Positions 48,900 to 61,928 of a stretch of 64,000 nucleotides of DNA are shown piece by piece (within the stretch, counting starts at the first letter, position 1; the number at the start of each line of letters is the position of its first letter). Made by a program: the position numbers and the translations under genes. The notes under the pieces are model-generated. The model made no database searches. It was not told where the DNA came from and saw only the letters and a list, made by a program, of their open reading frames with translations. This stretch comes from Bryoerythrophyllum caledonicum (Eukaryota; Streptophyta; Bryopsida; Pottiales; Pottiaceae). The stretch is from contig OZ020521.1 of the NCBI GenBank assembly GCA_963971425.1, forward strand, positions 5,411,519-5,475,518, written 5' to 3'.

Positions 48900-50190
48900 G
48901 AGGAAGGTCAAAGGCCCTGCCAGTCAAAACGGAAGCAGCCAATTTGGATGTCAAAGCAGGAACCATACAGTCTTATTACAACTGCTCCAAGCACGCTGCT
49001 CTAAAAGCGGTGTTATTATAACAGGCCTATATTATTGGAGTAGGAACAAGTTGAACATTTGAATTTTGTGTTATTCCAAAAAAGCACACTTTAAACACCT
49101 AGCTTGGCTTGACATTTACTGTTATTTATCTCTCTGTACAACACAATCTAAATTTCAACTTGTTATATTTAGAGTGAACTACAGTACATAGTTAGGAAAG
49201 CAACCTTGCTTCTTTGCCACAATAATATACAACTGAGGTAGAGGCATCCAATTCCAATCACGTAAGCTAGTTGGGGACTCATATGACATTGTATGTCAAA
49301 AACATTTATGTAGGAAGATGTGGAATTAGGAATGAAACTCAACAAATAATTTTTCAAATTTAATCACAAATATTTGGAATTTATATAGAATTTAAAAGCC
49401 CAGAAAATCACAGGAGCCCATAATCAAGCTGTAGAGTACGTGAGATTTGGTGCCCCCCTTTGCCCAATGCCAATAAGTGAGAGAGAGTAAAAAGAGAGAA
49501 GACATGCCATGGATAACCAACTCATGGACATACCCAATGCCAATTGGCCTTGTTCGACTTTCAAGGCAATGCCACCAATGAGAGTTCAATTGAGGTGGAG
49601 CAACCCCAAATTGCACACTCCATGACCCAATGCCAATAATAACTGGGGTTTTCAGATTTTGAGTTATCGATTTTGGGTTGCTTCATGCACCATTTCAGGC
49701 ATATACCATTTTCATGCACCATGCCATGTATACTCAAATGATTGGAATTGGGTGGCCAATTGGAATTGGGTGCCTTTGCCTTAGCAAGTTTGGATTTTTT
49801 TGAATGAGGGACACCATGGTCATCTTACATGCTTGATGTTATGGTCTAGCCACAACGTTCAAAACAGTAGCTGGATAAACCTTGTGATGTTGGCAAATTT
49901 GGGGCATAATGGAGTCGTATGCATAATTCTATCCATTCATATAATCATCGAGCTTGGCTACAGTACTTTTGAGCACAAAAAAAGGGGGGAGATTTGATGG
50001 GTTTCACATTTCATTATTTTGATGTGGTCCTTATCTTTCTAGCTTGTCCTTTTATTATCACCTTTGAACCTAGGTAGGATTGGTATTTGAACAAACTTTG
50101 GACAATGGGGGAATCTACACAGGTAATAGATCATGCAGAACATCATTAAGGTAGCCGGTACATTTCACTTTTCTTATATGGTCGCTCGTT
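48900..50190. other. Intergenic, possible worn inverted-repeat element
   Basis: GGTGCCCCCCTTTGCCCAATG near 49449 and CCAATTGGAATTGGGTGCC near 49755 are loosely inverted, suggesting an old MITE of ~320 bp. No gene was seen. Confidence 0.35.
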
Positions 50191-50194
50191 GTTA

Positions 50195-51067
50195 AACTCT
50201 AAAGGACCATTTGTACCTGCATGGTACTAATCAATTTTAGGTAGACTCCTAAAAATCCATTTTTGAAGATAACTTCTTGAAATTTTTAGTGACAATAGAA
50301 ATACGGGTTATCTTTGAGGGGGATTTTTTCTTTTCCTTTTTTTGGACTAGTAGGAAAAAAGTTACGGTGTTTCAAAATGAGAAGCATGTTCCTTTTGGTA
50401 GCTTGGCAGGGTACTGTAGAGATGAATAGTGCTATTGTAGAGTTGACAATTGTGTTTTTTTGAGGTGGGTAGTAGTGAAAGAAAGTTCTTGGCAACCTTC
50501 ATTGTTTTCACTTTAAAACGCATAGAAATTAAAGATTTTACTTCTTTTGAATTTTATTTTTTTCAATTGTTAGAATAAGCAATGATAATTCTATTTACCA
50601 TTCAGATTTTAGATCCAACAATTATTTCTCTATTCAAAGAAGAACTTTTTTCCTAATAGAAGGGACACTTTCTATACCCCTAGTCGTTGCAGGTCCATTT
50701 CTCTAATTGTAAAATCCTCCACTACTCTGATTTTTGGCTTGTGATGACTTAACACAAGGTAGAACATACATCCATTGAGTTTATGCAATGTGTAGTGGAA
50801 AAATAAGCCATTATCTTGAGCCAAAGTACCTTTGCCCTGTCTGGGCACAATGGAAACAACAAGTTTGCACTCTTCAAATGCATGTATCTTTCAATTTGTA
50901 TGGTCAAAGTTTACGAAAATTTAGGGTCTCTTCTTGTAGTACTTAGCTTGAAGATCCAACGGTTGAAAATAGTAAAAAATTGTTTGAAAAAGTCTAACAA
51001 TATCTCATCTCAAAGTGGTAGTTTTGGGGTGCATTTGGTGAAGCACAAGGCGTGGTCCTTTAGAGGT
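50195..51067 (+). mobile_element. ACCCC-family element, subfamily 2, 873 bp
   Basis: Ends AACTCTAAAGGACC and GGTCCTTTAGAGGT lie between TA copies. It is a close relative of 20543-21419. Confidence 0.78.
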
Positions 51068-51240
51068 TAAAGGGTCGATGTTATGTACAGTGGCTCCCAA
51101 AACTTAGTACAAACAAACATATTGAAATTCAACAAACAATGTAAAGGAATTGGATGCACCAAAAATGAAATCATAAATTGCATTGGATTACCATTGCAAT
51201 TAGTCATACTTCCATGAGGATTGAGGACCTCATGCTCACA

Positions 51241-51317
51241 ATGAAGCTCTTCTCTCAAGTTATGAGTCATACTTCCATTGAGGACCTCATGGAAAGTACT
51301 TGAGAGAAGAGCTTCAT
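51241..51317. repeat. 20-bp perfect hairpin inside the second Tc1-like relic
   Basis: TGAAGCTCTTCTCTCAAGT (51242-51260) is matched by its exact reverse complement at 51298-51316, and the next outer pair also matches. A 37-base loop separates the arms. The loop and left flank share a GAGGACCTCATG repeat, so this looks like a local inverted duplication. Confidence 0.75.
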
Positions 51318-51334
51318 GTTGGTATGAGTGATAG

Positions 51335-52018
51335 TACTGTGAGGAGAGTGTTACAAAAAGCAGGTTTGAAATGTGAAGTGAAGCAAAAGAAATCAAAGCT
51401 CACACTTCTTCAAATTAAATAACGATTAGAATTTGCTAGACGTCATTGCCATTGGACTGATGATGATTGGGATTGTGTAGTATTCTCTAATGAAACAAAA
51501 ATCAATTGATTTTGCTCTGATGGTCGCACTTGGTGTTGATTTTGTGATGGGCAGAGTAGAAGTGCTGAAATGGTGCAACAATCTCTCAAGTTTGGAGGTG
51601 GGGGAGTGATGATGTGGGATTGCATGACTCCGAGTGGCCTTGGTATGATGTGTAGGATTGAGGGAAGAATGGATCAGTACATGTATAGAGAAAGTTTAGA
51701 GCAAGAATTGATTCATACACTCCATGCATACAATTTAGACCTTGCCAATTTGATTTTTCAACAGGATAATGACCCAAAACATACATCTAAGAGTGTATGC
51801 CGTTAGCTGAATTCGCAAGAATTCACTCTTTCGAAGTGGTCGGCGCAATCTCCAGACTTGAATCCAATCGAACACTTGTGGGCAACTTTAAAACGTCGGT
51901 TGAACCAATATGAGAGACCTCCCAAAGGAATGTTAGAATTTTGGGAGCGTGTAGAGGATTGTTGGGCTTCAATTACTCCCAATGTAAGAACTTGTATACT
52001 CGCATTGCAAGTGTTATA
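51335..52018 (+). pseudogene. Tc1-like transposase relic (second family, DD34E)
   Basis: The translated order is STVRRVLQKAG, then FARRHCHWTDDDW, VVFSNETKIN, MMWDCMTPSGLG, FQQDNDPKHTS and SAQSPDLNPIEHLWATLKRR. This is the classic Tc1 layout with 34 residues between the second D and the E. The first catalytic Asp is Asn (FSNET). In-frame stops interrupt the chain (after LQIK, twice around FCSDGRTWC and after SVCR), and the N-terminal DNA-binding half is lost. It is not functional. It is clearly a different family from the 28348-31126 element, whose motifs are WTDEST and MEDGAS. Confidence 0.88.
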
Positions 52019-52238
52019 GCTGCTAAGGATAGATGGACAAATTTTTAACTTTGTTCCAACCAGTGTGAGGAAAACTAAGTTTTGGACTGAACTTCACTTC
52101 ACTTTTTTTTTTTTTTTTTTTCTGTACATGCATACTTGTGTATAAAGCTAAAGCTCATTGACTTGCACTCTAGCCAGCAATGTTCTGTTTTCTCAACTAC
52201 AGTACATAGAGACAAACCACAACCCAGTTCTGTGGGCG

Positions 52239-52510
52239 TGGACAGAAAACCCCCCACGCTCGGACTTACCCGAGGTGGGGCCCCGTCTTAATTGCATGGG
52301 CTCAATTTTCTGGCCCTCCCATTTTGGGGGGGTCTGAGGCTTTTTTTGGCTTTTTTAAAAATACTGAATTGGAGCCTACGGCTCCAATTTAGTGTAGAAG
52401 ACCCCCTTGCTAAATTTATGGCCCCATCCAAAAACAAAATAGGGGCCAGGTTTTGGCCCCACCACCTCCTCCCCCACCTGGTAAGTCCAAGCGTGGGGGG
52501 TTTCCTGTCA
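52239..52510 (-). mobile_element. TGGCCA MITE family, second copy
   Basis: Inverted ends GACAGAAAACCCCCCACGCT and AGCGTGGGGGGTTTCCTGTC enclose the GGACTTACC, GGGGCCCC-type and TTAATTGCATGGG blocks shared with 17596-17870. Confidence 0.75.
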
Positions 52511-52854
52511 AATCTAGTTCCGTGTATCTCCCTAATTCTGCAATTTTCCTCTAAAATTAATCAGAGTACATTTGTAGCCACAGTAGCCACTTTTGAGCTT
52601 CCATCTATTGCAATCAGCTAAGAAGCTTTGGCCTGTGCAGCAAACAAATTGTAGATAGACTACCAATAATCAGTCCCTTTGCAAGACGGGCTAGGAAAAC
52701 CCTAAATGGATGATTTATCCTCGTCCTTTTGCAAACATGAAATGCAAACAGGGGTTGCACAACTGTAATATTGTAGGGTCATATTAGTCCTGCAACTGTA
52801 CGATACCCTCACATAAGTGTATGTACTTTTTGCTTATGTATGTTTCCACACTGT

Positions 52855-53260
52855 ACTGCTGCCAACTGACATCCTCCTGAGGGCTCAAAATTTGTCAATA
52901 TACCATGAAGTTTTTGGCACAAGATCATTTCTATGTTGACAACATGAGTGCCAAATTTTGAGTCAAGAAGATGAATACAAAAAAAGATATTCAAAATCTG
53001 CCAACATGTGTAGCTATGAGAAGAGCTTCACAGGTGCCAACTTTGACAACCTCCCAAGGATTGAAAGAATTTTTTTTGCCCATGGGATTTATAGCATGAG
53101 ACCATCTCTATGTTGATTACATATGTGAAAAATTTCAAGTCTAAAAGATCCACGCAGATAAAACTAATTCAAAATCTAGCAACATGTGTAGTTGTGAGAA
53201 ACATTTCACTCTTGGCTAACTTTGACACACTCCCAAGGATTGAATGTGTGCGTCAGGGTG
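52855..53260 (+). repeat. Solo end of the Tc1-like family (three 175-bp units)
   Basis: Three forward units start near 52858, 53035 and 53214, each with the CTGCCAACTTTGACACCCTC-type motif and the CATGTGTAGTTGTGAGAA-type tail. No inverted partner was found to the right, so this is a stranded element end. Confidence 0.65.
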
Positions 53261-53784
53261 TATATCCTAGATGCTTGTATCCGAGAGTGTAGACACAAGA
53301 CACAATAGAGTTTTCCTGAAAGTTTGAGTTTTAAAGGGTGGCTACCTTGTGTCAGCCAAGAAGACCTGGTGCATCATCCTTTAAGGACCTTGTGTCTTTC
53401 TCTATTCACCAAAGTAGGGTGAGATTTAAATATGGCAATATTTGCAGGGTCAAAATTCTCTCCCTACATATTTTATGGGCCACGCGCATGGAACAAGCTA
53501 ATGTAACCAAATTAGTAATTTAGAGTCACCAATGCCACCTTGCATCTATGTTTGGACAGTGACTGTGCCTAGATGATTAACTTTGTAGCATGTTGGTTGA
53601 CTGACAAAGGACCATAATTTATGGAATAAACCCCAAAGTTAACCAAACCACCATGTTTCTAAAAAACAAGTGGACTTTCAGGTGTACAACCCCTATCAGC
53701 GTTTTTGGGTGACAGTCAGGGTTTAAACCTCGAGTACTTTCAAGAAAACTCCAATAGCACATACCCTATGCCGTGATCGGTTTT

Positions 53785-54003
53785 GTACATTATTATTTCA
53801 AAATGGAGAGTTGTCCAAAATGTTTGAAAATATAATTTTTTTGTCTAGGTGATTACCCATGTAAAGTCAAGGTACTACTTAGCCAAGGTGATACCCGTGT
53901 AATACTTAGATAATATCCATTGTGTCCAAATCACTGCTTCAAAGAAAAATAATTCTTTCAACAGAGAGGTGCTTAAACTTGTGTGACCACTGGGTGTGGT
54001 ACA
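53785..54003 (+). repeat. Dispersed repeat, copy 2
   Basis: It matches 19845-20060 over about 215 bp with moderate divergence. The flanks do not match. Confidence 0.6.
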
Positions 54004-54314
54004 CACAAGAACGCACATATTCAGGTAATGGCACGGACACCCTAGGCGAAGCGGGGCAACGCGCAACGAAATTGAATTAGGAAATACACATCAAGAGGTC
54101 TGCAGCTGTGAGGCCCCATGGGAGGTGAGTAGCCTTCCTCGTCGGGCCAGGCTACCACCCTTACCGCAAACTTAAGGTGTAGAAGAATTCGTTCAAGTAG
54201 AGAGAACAGAAAAAAAATTTAAAATTTAGGCAAATGTCATGTAAATCTCAGCTTTATTATTTATTATTCGTCAGGGCCCTCTTACACCTCTTACACAATC
54301 AATACATACATATA

Positions 54315-54425
54315 TATATAAAGAACTCCAATCCCTGAAAAAGGGGGGGGGGGCGAAGTGAATAAAGTGTCTGTTCTTTCCACCACTAAATCCATGTCCA
54401 ACTTGCAGGATGACTCCAACTTCGC
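54315..54425 (-). mobile_element. Same SINE family, short 3' fragment
   Basis: On the minus strand it reads GAACAGACACTTTATTCACT and then GGGATTGGAGTTCTT, as in 34624-34758. A C/G homopolymer has expanded inside the hairpin-like 3' part. Confidence 0.6.
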
Positions 54426-55038
54426 TTCAAAGGTGCCAGATAATTTGGTGGGCAAGGTTGAAAGAATTGCCTGGTTTTTCAGTACCATTCGTTAGGATTG
54501 TGGAGCACAAACGAACGATACAGCGCATTCTAGCGTGGGTTTCAGTATAATACAAGTGATCTACCTACTTGGTAGCTGTTACTATCAGCTAAAAGAATAG
54601 AGGGTGTTTCCAAAAAAGTAATGTCAGCGAATGCCACTCTAGGCTTTTTGTGCATCTTATTGCACTGAAAGATCAGCGAATGGGGATTAATCTGTGGCGC
54701 CATGTGCTTGGTTGATTGATCAGCTCTCACTCGGCTCACCTGCACAATGCAACAAGATCACGATAAGCCTTACGCTGAAATTACTTATCAGTTATAAGAA
54801 CAAGAGTTTCCATTGCCATAGCTCATTATCACTTCTAGGAAGGAGCTGAGGTTCAGGAAGAGAAACGTAACATGGGATAATGGGATACAGACAGCTTTTG
54901 TAATTATAGAGATTCAAAATCCCATTTCCATTTTTTCCCAAGAGATTAAACCTTAAATGACTCACTTTGATGTACACCAACAGAAAGAAGAGTATTTTCC
55001 CTACAACATGAGCTGAGACACACAGGTTTGAGTTTCAT

Positions 55039-58075
<3,037 letters not shown>

Positions 58076-58330
58076 CGCCAGAAGGAATGAGAGAACTCGA
58101 GTGGATTTCTAGTGGAATTCTAGTGGATTTCTAGTGGAATTCTAGTGGTTTTCTAGTAGTGGAATCGACGCGGAGACGTGAGGCGACGAGTCGTGAGCGG
58201 CGGGCGCACACTCGCTTCGGGGGAAGCGTGTGGAAGCGATGGGATTCTCCGAACGCATTGATTGAATGGTGACAGAGAATGTGGGCGACGTTTTGTATAC
58301 TGCAGCTTCCTCCGCCATTAAGATACTGGG
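58076..58330 (-). promoter_or_regulatory. Beta-amylase 5' leader with 11/22-bp tandem repeat
   Basis: The start context is GCGATGGC. From 58101 to about 58160 the motif AGTGGATTTCTAGTGGAATTCT is repeated about 2.6 times (itself a doubled 11-mer TAGTGGAWTTC), placing it 26-85 nt before the ATG, probably inside the leader. Further upstream the sequence is GC-rich to about 58250. No clear TATA box was fixed. Confidence 0.45.
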
Positions 58331-58481
58331 CCACGATCACATCTCCTTACTTTTTTCTTTCTTTTTTGGGGAAAGAAAACGTACTCGGAGAAATCTTCAC
58401 CGTAAGGAGTATTCAGTTGTGAACAATTTAAACAAAAACAAGGAGAACTCCAGTGCCCGAAGGGGGCTAGCGTGAATGTAA

Positions 58482-58831
58482 GGTAAGCCCCCTAAAACCG
58501 ACAAGTTAAGGAATGTGCATGTATGGAGAGATGAGATAATTATACTACTATTTTTCAGTGATAGTCAATAGAATTACAATTCCAACTCAAGTGATTTTAT
58601 ATTTTTTCGATGAAAACGGAATTAGTTATGAATTTTCAAAGTGTGTAGCCATGTTTAGTGGGTGGCCAACAGTAGGTACCCCCATAACCAACGACCACAA
58701 GTAAGGGTCTTGACGAATAGCAAACCTCCATTTGGAGCTGAGTTGGTGGTAATGGGATGGAAGAGGGTTGGATATACCCCAATTTTATAGGTGTTGGCTA
58801 TGGGTTATTGTTGGTTATGGAGAGGCTTACC
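58482..58831 (+). mobile_element. GGTAAGCC MITE, 350 bp, upstream of the beta-amylase gene
   Basis: Same ends and body as 16262-16610. It lies about 400 bp upstream of the beta-amylase ATG and abuts a SINE copy whose 3' tail is missing at the join. Confidence 0.75.
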
Positions 58832-59138
58832 ATAGTGTTTGTTCATTCTTTTCGATAAGCCCATGGCCACGGGACATAGGTGAGTGTATCATTAATACTT
58901 CCCCCTTTTTAGGGAGAACACTTTTCTATACGAAGTGCTTCCCTGCCTTGGGACAAACCACATGTCATTTCTTCAAGATCCTTTTGGATACCCATACAAC
59001 GAGGTCTTAAGACCCCCCACCCCACCATAGTTGGCTGGACTATAATGGTAGGCACCATGCCGGCATACAGACTTTAACTTACAACCATTTCACTTGTGTG
59101 CTATGATCCAAACCATTACACCAAGGTTGTGGTGCCTC
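58832..59138 (-). mobile_element. Same SINE family, 3' end lost
   Basis: The reverse complement begins GGCACCACAACCTTGGTGTA and matches the 5966-6320 copy to GAATGAACAAACACTAT, where the GGTAAGCC MITE begins. Confidence 0.72.
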
Positions 59139-59139
59139 T

Positions 59140-59820
59140 TTTTTTACACTAGTATACCGACTCGTTGTCTGCAATTGGATAATGTAAGTTTATGTGAGTT
59201 ATCTAATATTATAAAAATAAAAATGAATGTCACCTATCGCCACCTCCTACAGAAGGTATTCCGGAGTTTCATCACCAGGTATCTCCCTTCGTCATTTATT
59301 AACATATCTTATAAATATAGTGTAGATTCCATAATTTCACCATATACAAATCCAAAATGTATTTTTAGAATGGTAATGTTAACCCTTTAACGTCGGGCTA
59401 GCTGTAGTTGATGGTCGAATCTATGAGTGTAACAGATTATGTAGAATATCATCTATTACTCTCGTAGATTCTCTATCAGCTCGGCATTAATGGGTTTAAT
59501 TTAGGTCCTAATTTCTCCAAAGTTGGCTCTATATCATCACATCTTTTGTATAGGGTGAGGCCTAACCGCCGGGGCCTCACTCGGCGTAACGCACATTGGG
59601 GCAGCAAGATTTTTTTAATTTTTTTACATGCCCGGGCTTTTCGCCGTGAGGTTTCCTATTGCCCGGTTCTCATGCTTATTCCAGGCTGTGAGGTGCACCG
59701 GAACGATGGGAGAAGAATCCCGATTGGGGTTTACAAATGGGGACATGTGATAGTAGTCACAAATAGAAGGTCAAGACTTTGGTGATGAATCACTACTAGA
59801 AGATCAATTTTACTACTTAA
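59140..59820. other. Intergenic with a short GC-rich patch
   Basis: 59550-59730 (GAGGCCTAACCGCCGGGGCC and following) is GC-rich and unlike its surroundings, and may be a retroposon relic. A short TTAACCCTTTAACGTCGG element lies at 59381-59497. Confidence 0.35.
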
Positions 59821-59827
59821 CCTTTAA

Positions 59828-60252
59828 ACGTCCTAAGGTGCCACTGGTGACCACAGTATTCTACATGGATGGTATCGCATTTCAAATTGAGATATTGAAA
59901 TGACCTCCAAGTGAAGTTGTGAGTTGAAGAATCTTCAATCCAAAGGTGCAAGTCTTGCCAATACATTTTTTGAATTCTACAAAATAAAATATGTGCATGT
60001 ATATACGGTTGGCCAGTGACGATTAAAAGTTAACCCTTAAAACGTCAGTCGGAAATCGTATAAACAAGCACGTATTTTACTCTGTAGAATATAAAAAATG
60101 TATCAAAGTTTAGCAAGACTTACACCTTCAGATTGAATATTCTTCAACTAACATCTTTCATTTGGAGGTCATTTCAATATGTGAACATGAAATATAACAC
60201 CATACATGTAGAATACTTTGGCCACGAGTGGCACCTTCTGACGTGTAATGGT
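59828..60252. repeat. Two adjacent CGTC-family MITEs, tail to tail
   Basis: 59828-60030 is the inverted copy and 60031-60252 the direct copy. They meet at a shared GTTAACCC. Both contain the TGGAGGTCATTTCAATATGTG block or its inverse. Together they form a large imperfect palindrome. Confidence 0.7.
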
Positions 60253-60594
60253 CAAGAGGCCCAAAAAAAAAACAAAAAAACAAAATAACGACATTACACA
60301 TAGAGAGCATGTTGAATATCATGTAATCTTATCACATGTAAGCCATAAAACCATAACATCAAGGTCAAGTTTCCACCTGATATTACACATAAGAACAAGA
60401 CAAAAAAAAACAAGGCTGATGATGAGATTGGCACTTTTTCCACATCACCAATGAACAAACAAAACTAACTTACATTCCCACCATGAATCCCCATTGGAGA
60501 CCAGAGTTCATCTTTTCTTTTGCATAGCATACTCCTGCATCTTTTACACAAGGAAATAACGCGATAATGCGCGATAATGCGCGATAGCCCAGAC

Positions 60595-60720
60595 CACGTG
60601 AGGGCGACTGCCATTCCTGTCCAATAGAAAGCCTGGCCGGGCAATGGAGTGGGGGAAGCCACGTGGCAAAGTATACACACGTGGCAGGTCACCAGTACAA
60701 GTGACCTGGACCAACAACGT
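60595..60720. promoter_or_regulatory. Cluster of G-box/ABRE-like motifs
   Basis: Three CACGTG palindromes (60595-60600, 60660-60665 and 60678-60683) and three ACGTGGC cores lie within ~125 bp, with a CCAAT-like motif between. Such clusters bind bZIP/bHLH factors in plant promoters. No gene was recognised on either side, so this may be an orphan or transposon-borne promoter. Confidence 0.4.
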
Positions 60721-60895
60721 GGCGGGTGGGAAGTCGATATTCACGTCTTCAACTTCGCCTCACCTCTTGTTCTATTTTTCTACTAATTTTTCAACATATT
60801 CTTCCTTCTTTGTGGCAACCTTAACTCTTGTTTCAACTTACTATCTGTTGGGGACTGTTGGGGTCAGTTGAAAGCCTTGATTCCGGGATGAATTG

Positions 60896-61815
60896 AACTC
60901 CGAAGGTACCGTGACAATTTCACACCGAAAACACGTCAAAATTGTTGGATTCTACTGCAATGCATAAAAAAGGAAACAAAAACTTTTATTTCTAGTTTTG
61001 ACCGTAGGATCTCAATTAAGGCTTATTAAGTAACATCCTCCCAAAATTTCATAAACTTTGACCGCACGGATTGAATGATTATAGTGTTTGAAGTCAAGCA
61101 CATGGTTCATTTTCTTTCCCTGCGTTTAGTGGATCAGCAGACTTTGACGTCACTTGGTGTCAACTTTTTGCACTACACAAGGTCTAAATCCATTACCATT
61201 GTGTTAAGCATGATGTTAGTTCCTTATACAACTATTTTTAGAGGTAGAGGAGGGGTGTAGCATATTCAAAACAAATGTTGAAGGAGTGGAGGTACAAAAA
61301 TTGCCAATTCAAGTTATATTTGTTTGTGAACTTATTATGTCTTAGATTGATGATCCGAATGGTCAATAAGAAGGTTTACATCACATATTGTTGTGGAAAA
61401 AATAAAAAGTAGAACTACAAAGATCTTTTTTGTGGGAAGGAAGAAGTTTTTTGGGTACCTTGCCCAACAATGTCAGACAATGTGTGAAAATGTTTGACTT
61501 GGGTGAATATGCTATCTTTCACTAGAGACAAGAACTCATTTTTTAATAATGAAAGGAAATGATAATACTTACCAGTATTAAAAATCTCACACTCAATAGA
61601 GTGTCATAGCAAAAGTTTTTGAAGATGCTTGATGTGTCCGCTCTCCCCATTTGAAATTCAAAACCCTACAACTTTTTCATTAAATGTGAGATTTAGGGGG
61701 AAAAAATGCTTTTCCATTGAGGTTTTAGTAATGCCCTTCTACAGTCAAAATTTCAAAGAAGAATGTTAGAAATTGACACCTTTGGAACCTAATTGAACCT
61801 TCAAAATGACATATG
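60896..61815 (-). mobile_element. ACCCC-family element, worn at the right end
   Basis: It is an inverted member beginning AACTCCGAAGGTACC. The family body is followed down to GAAATTGACACCTTTGGAACC, after which the terminal sequence is no longer recognisable. Confidence 0.65.
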
Positions 61816-61928
61816 TTCAATATGATGTATCACCATAAACATAGTTGGTAAAAATATTCACAAGGAGTAAAAACTTACAGTCTTCATTAACAAATTAGTG
61901 TGGTTAACACTATATACCATCTTTAGTG

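Larger units (their letters stand above)
51088..52124 (+). mobile_element. Degenerate Tc1-like element of a second family
   Basis: The left end is CAGTGGCTCCCAAAACTTAG after a TA (51086-51087). The right side has CTAAGTTTTGGACTGAAC followed by a 20-base T run and CTG before a TA (52125-52126), so the inverted ends are only partly conserved. About 1.04 kb lies between, shorter than a full Tc1 element because the N-terminal coding part is missing. Confidence 0.75.
53261..55038. other. Region downstream of beta-amylase
   Basis: Apart from the dispersed repeat (53785) and SINE piece (54315), no feature was recognised. It presumably contains the beta-amylase 3' UTR just below 55039. 54040-54180 is a GC-richer unique patch. 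Confidence 0.4.

Noticed and set aside
59546-59785. 79-aa Arg-rich frame in a GC patch
   Set aside because: No recognisable motif, and the patch looks like a worn repeat rather than a gene.
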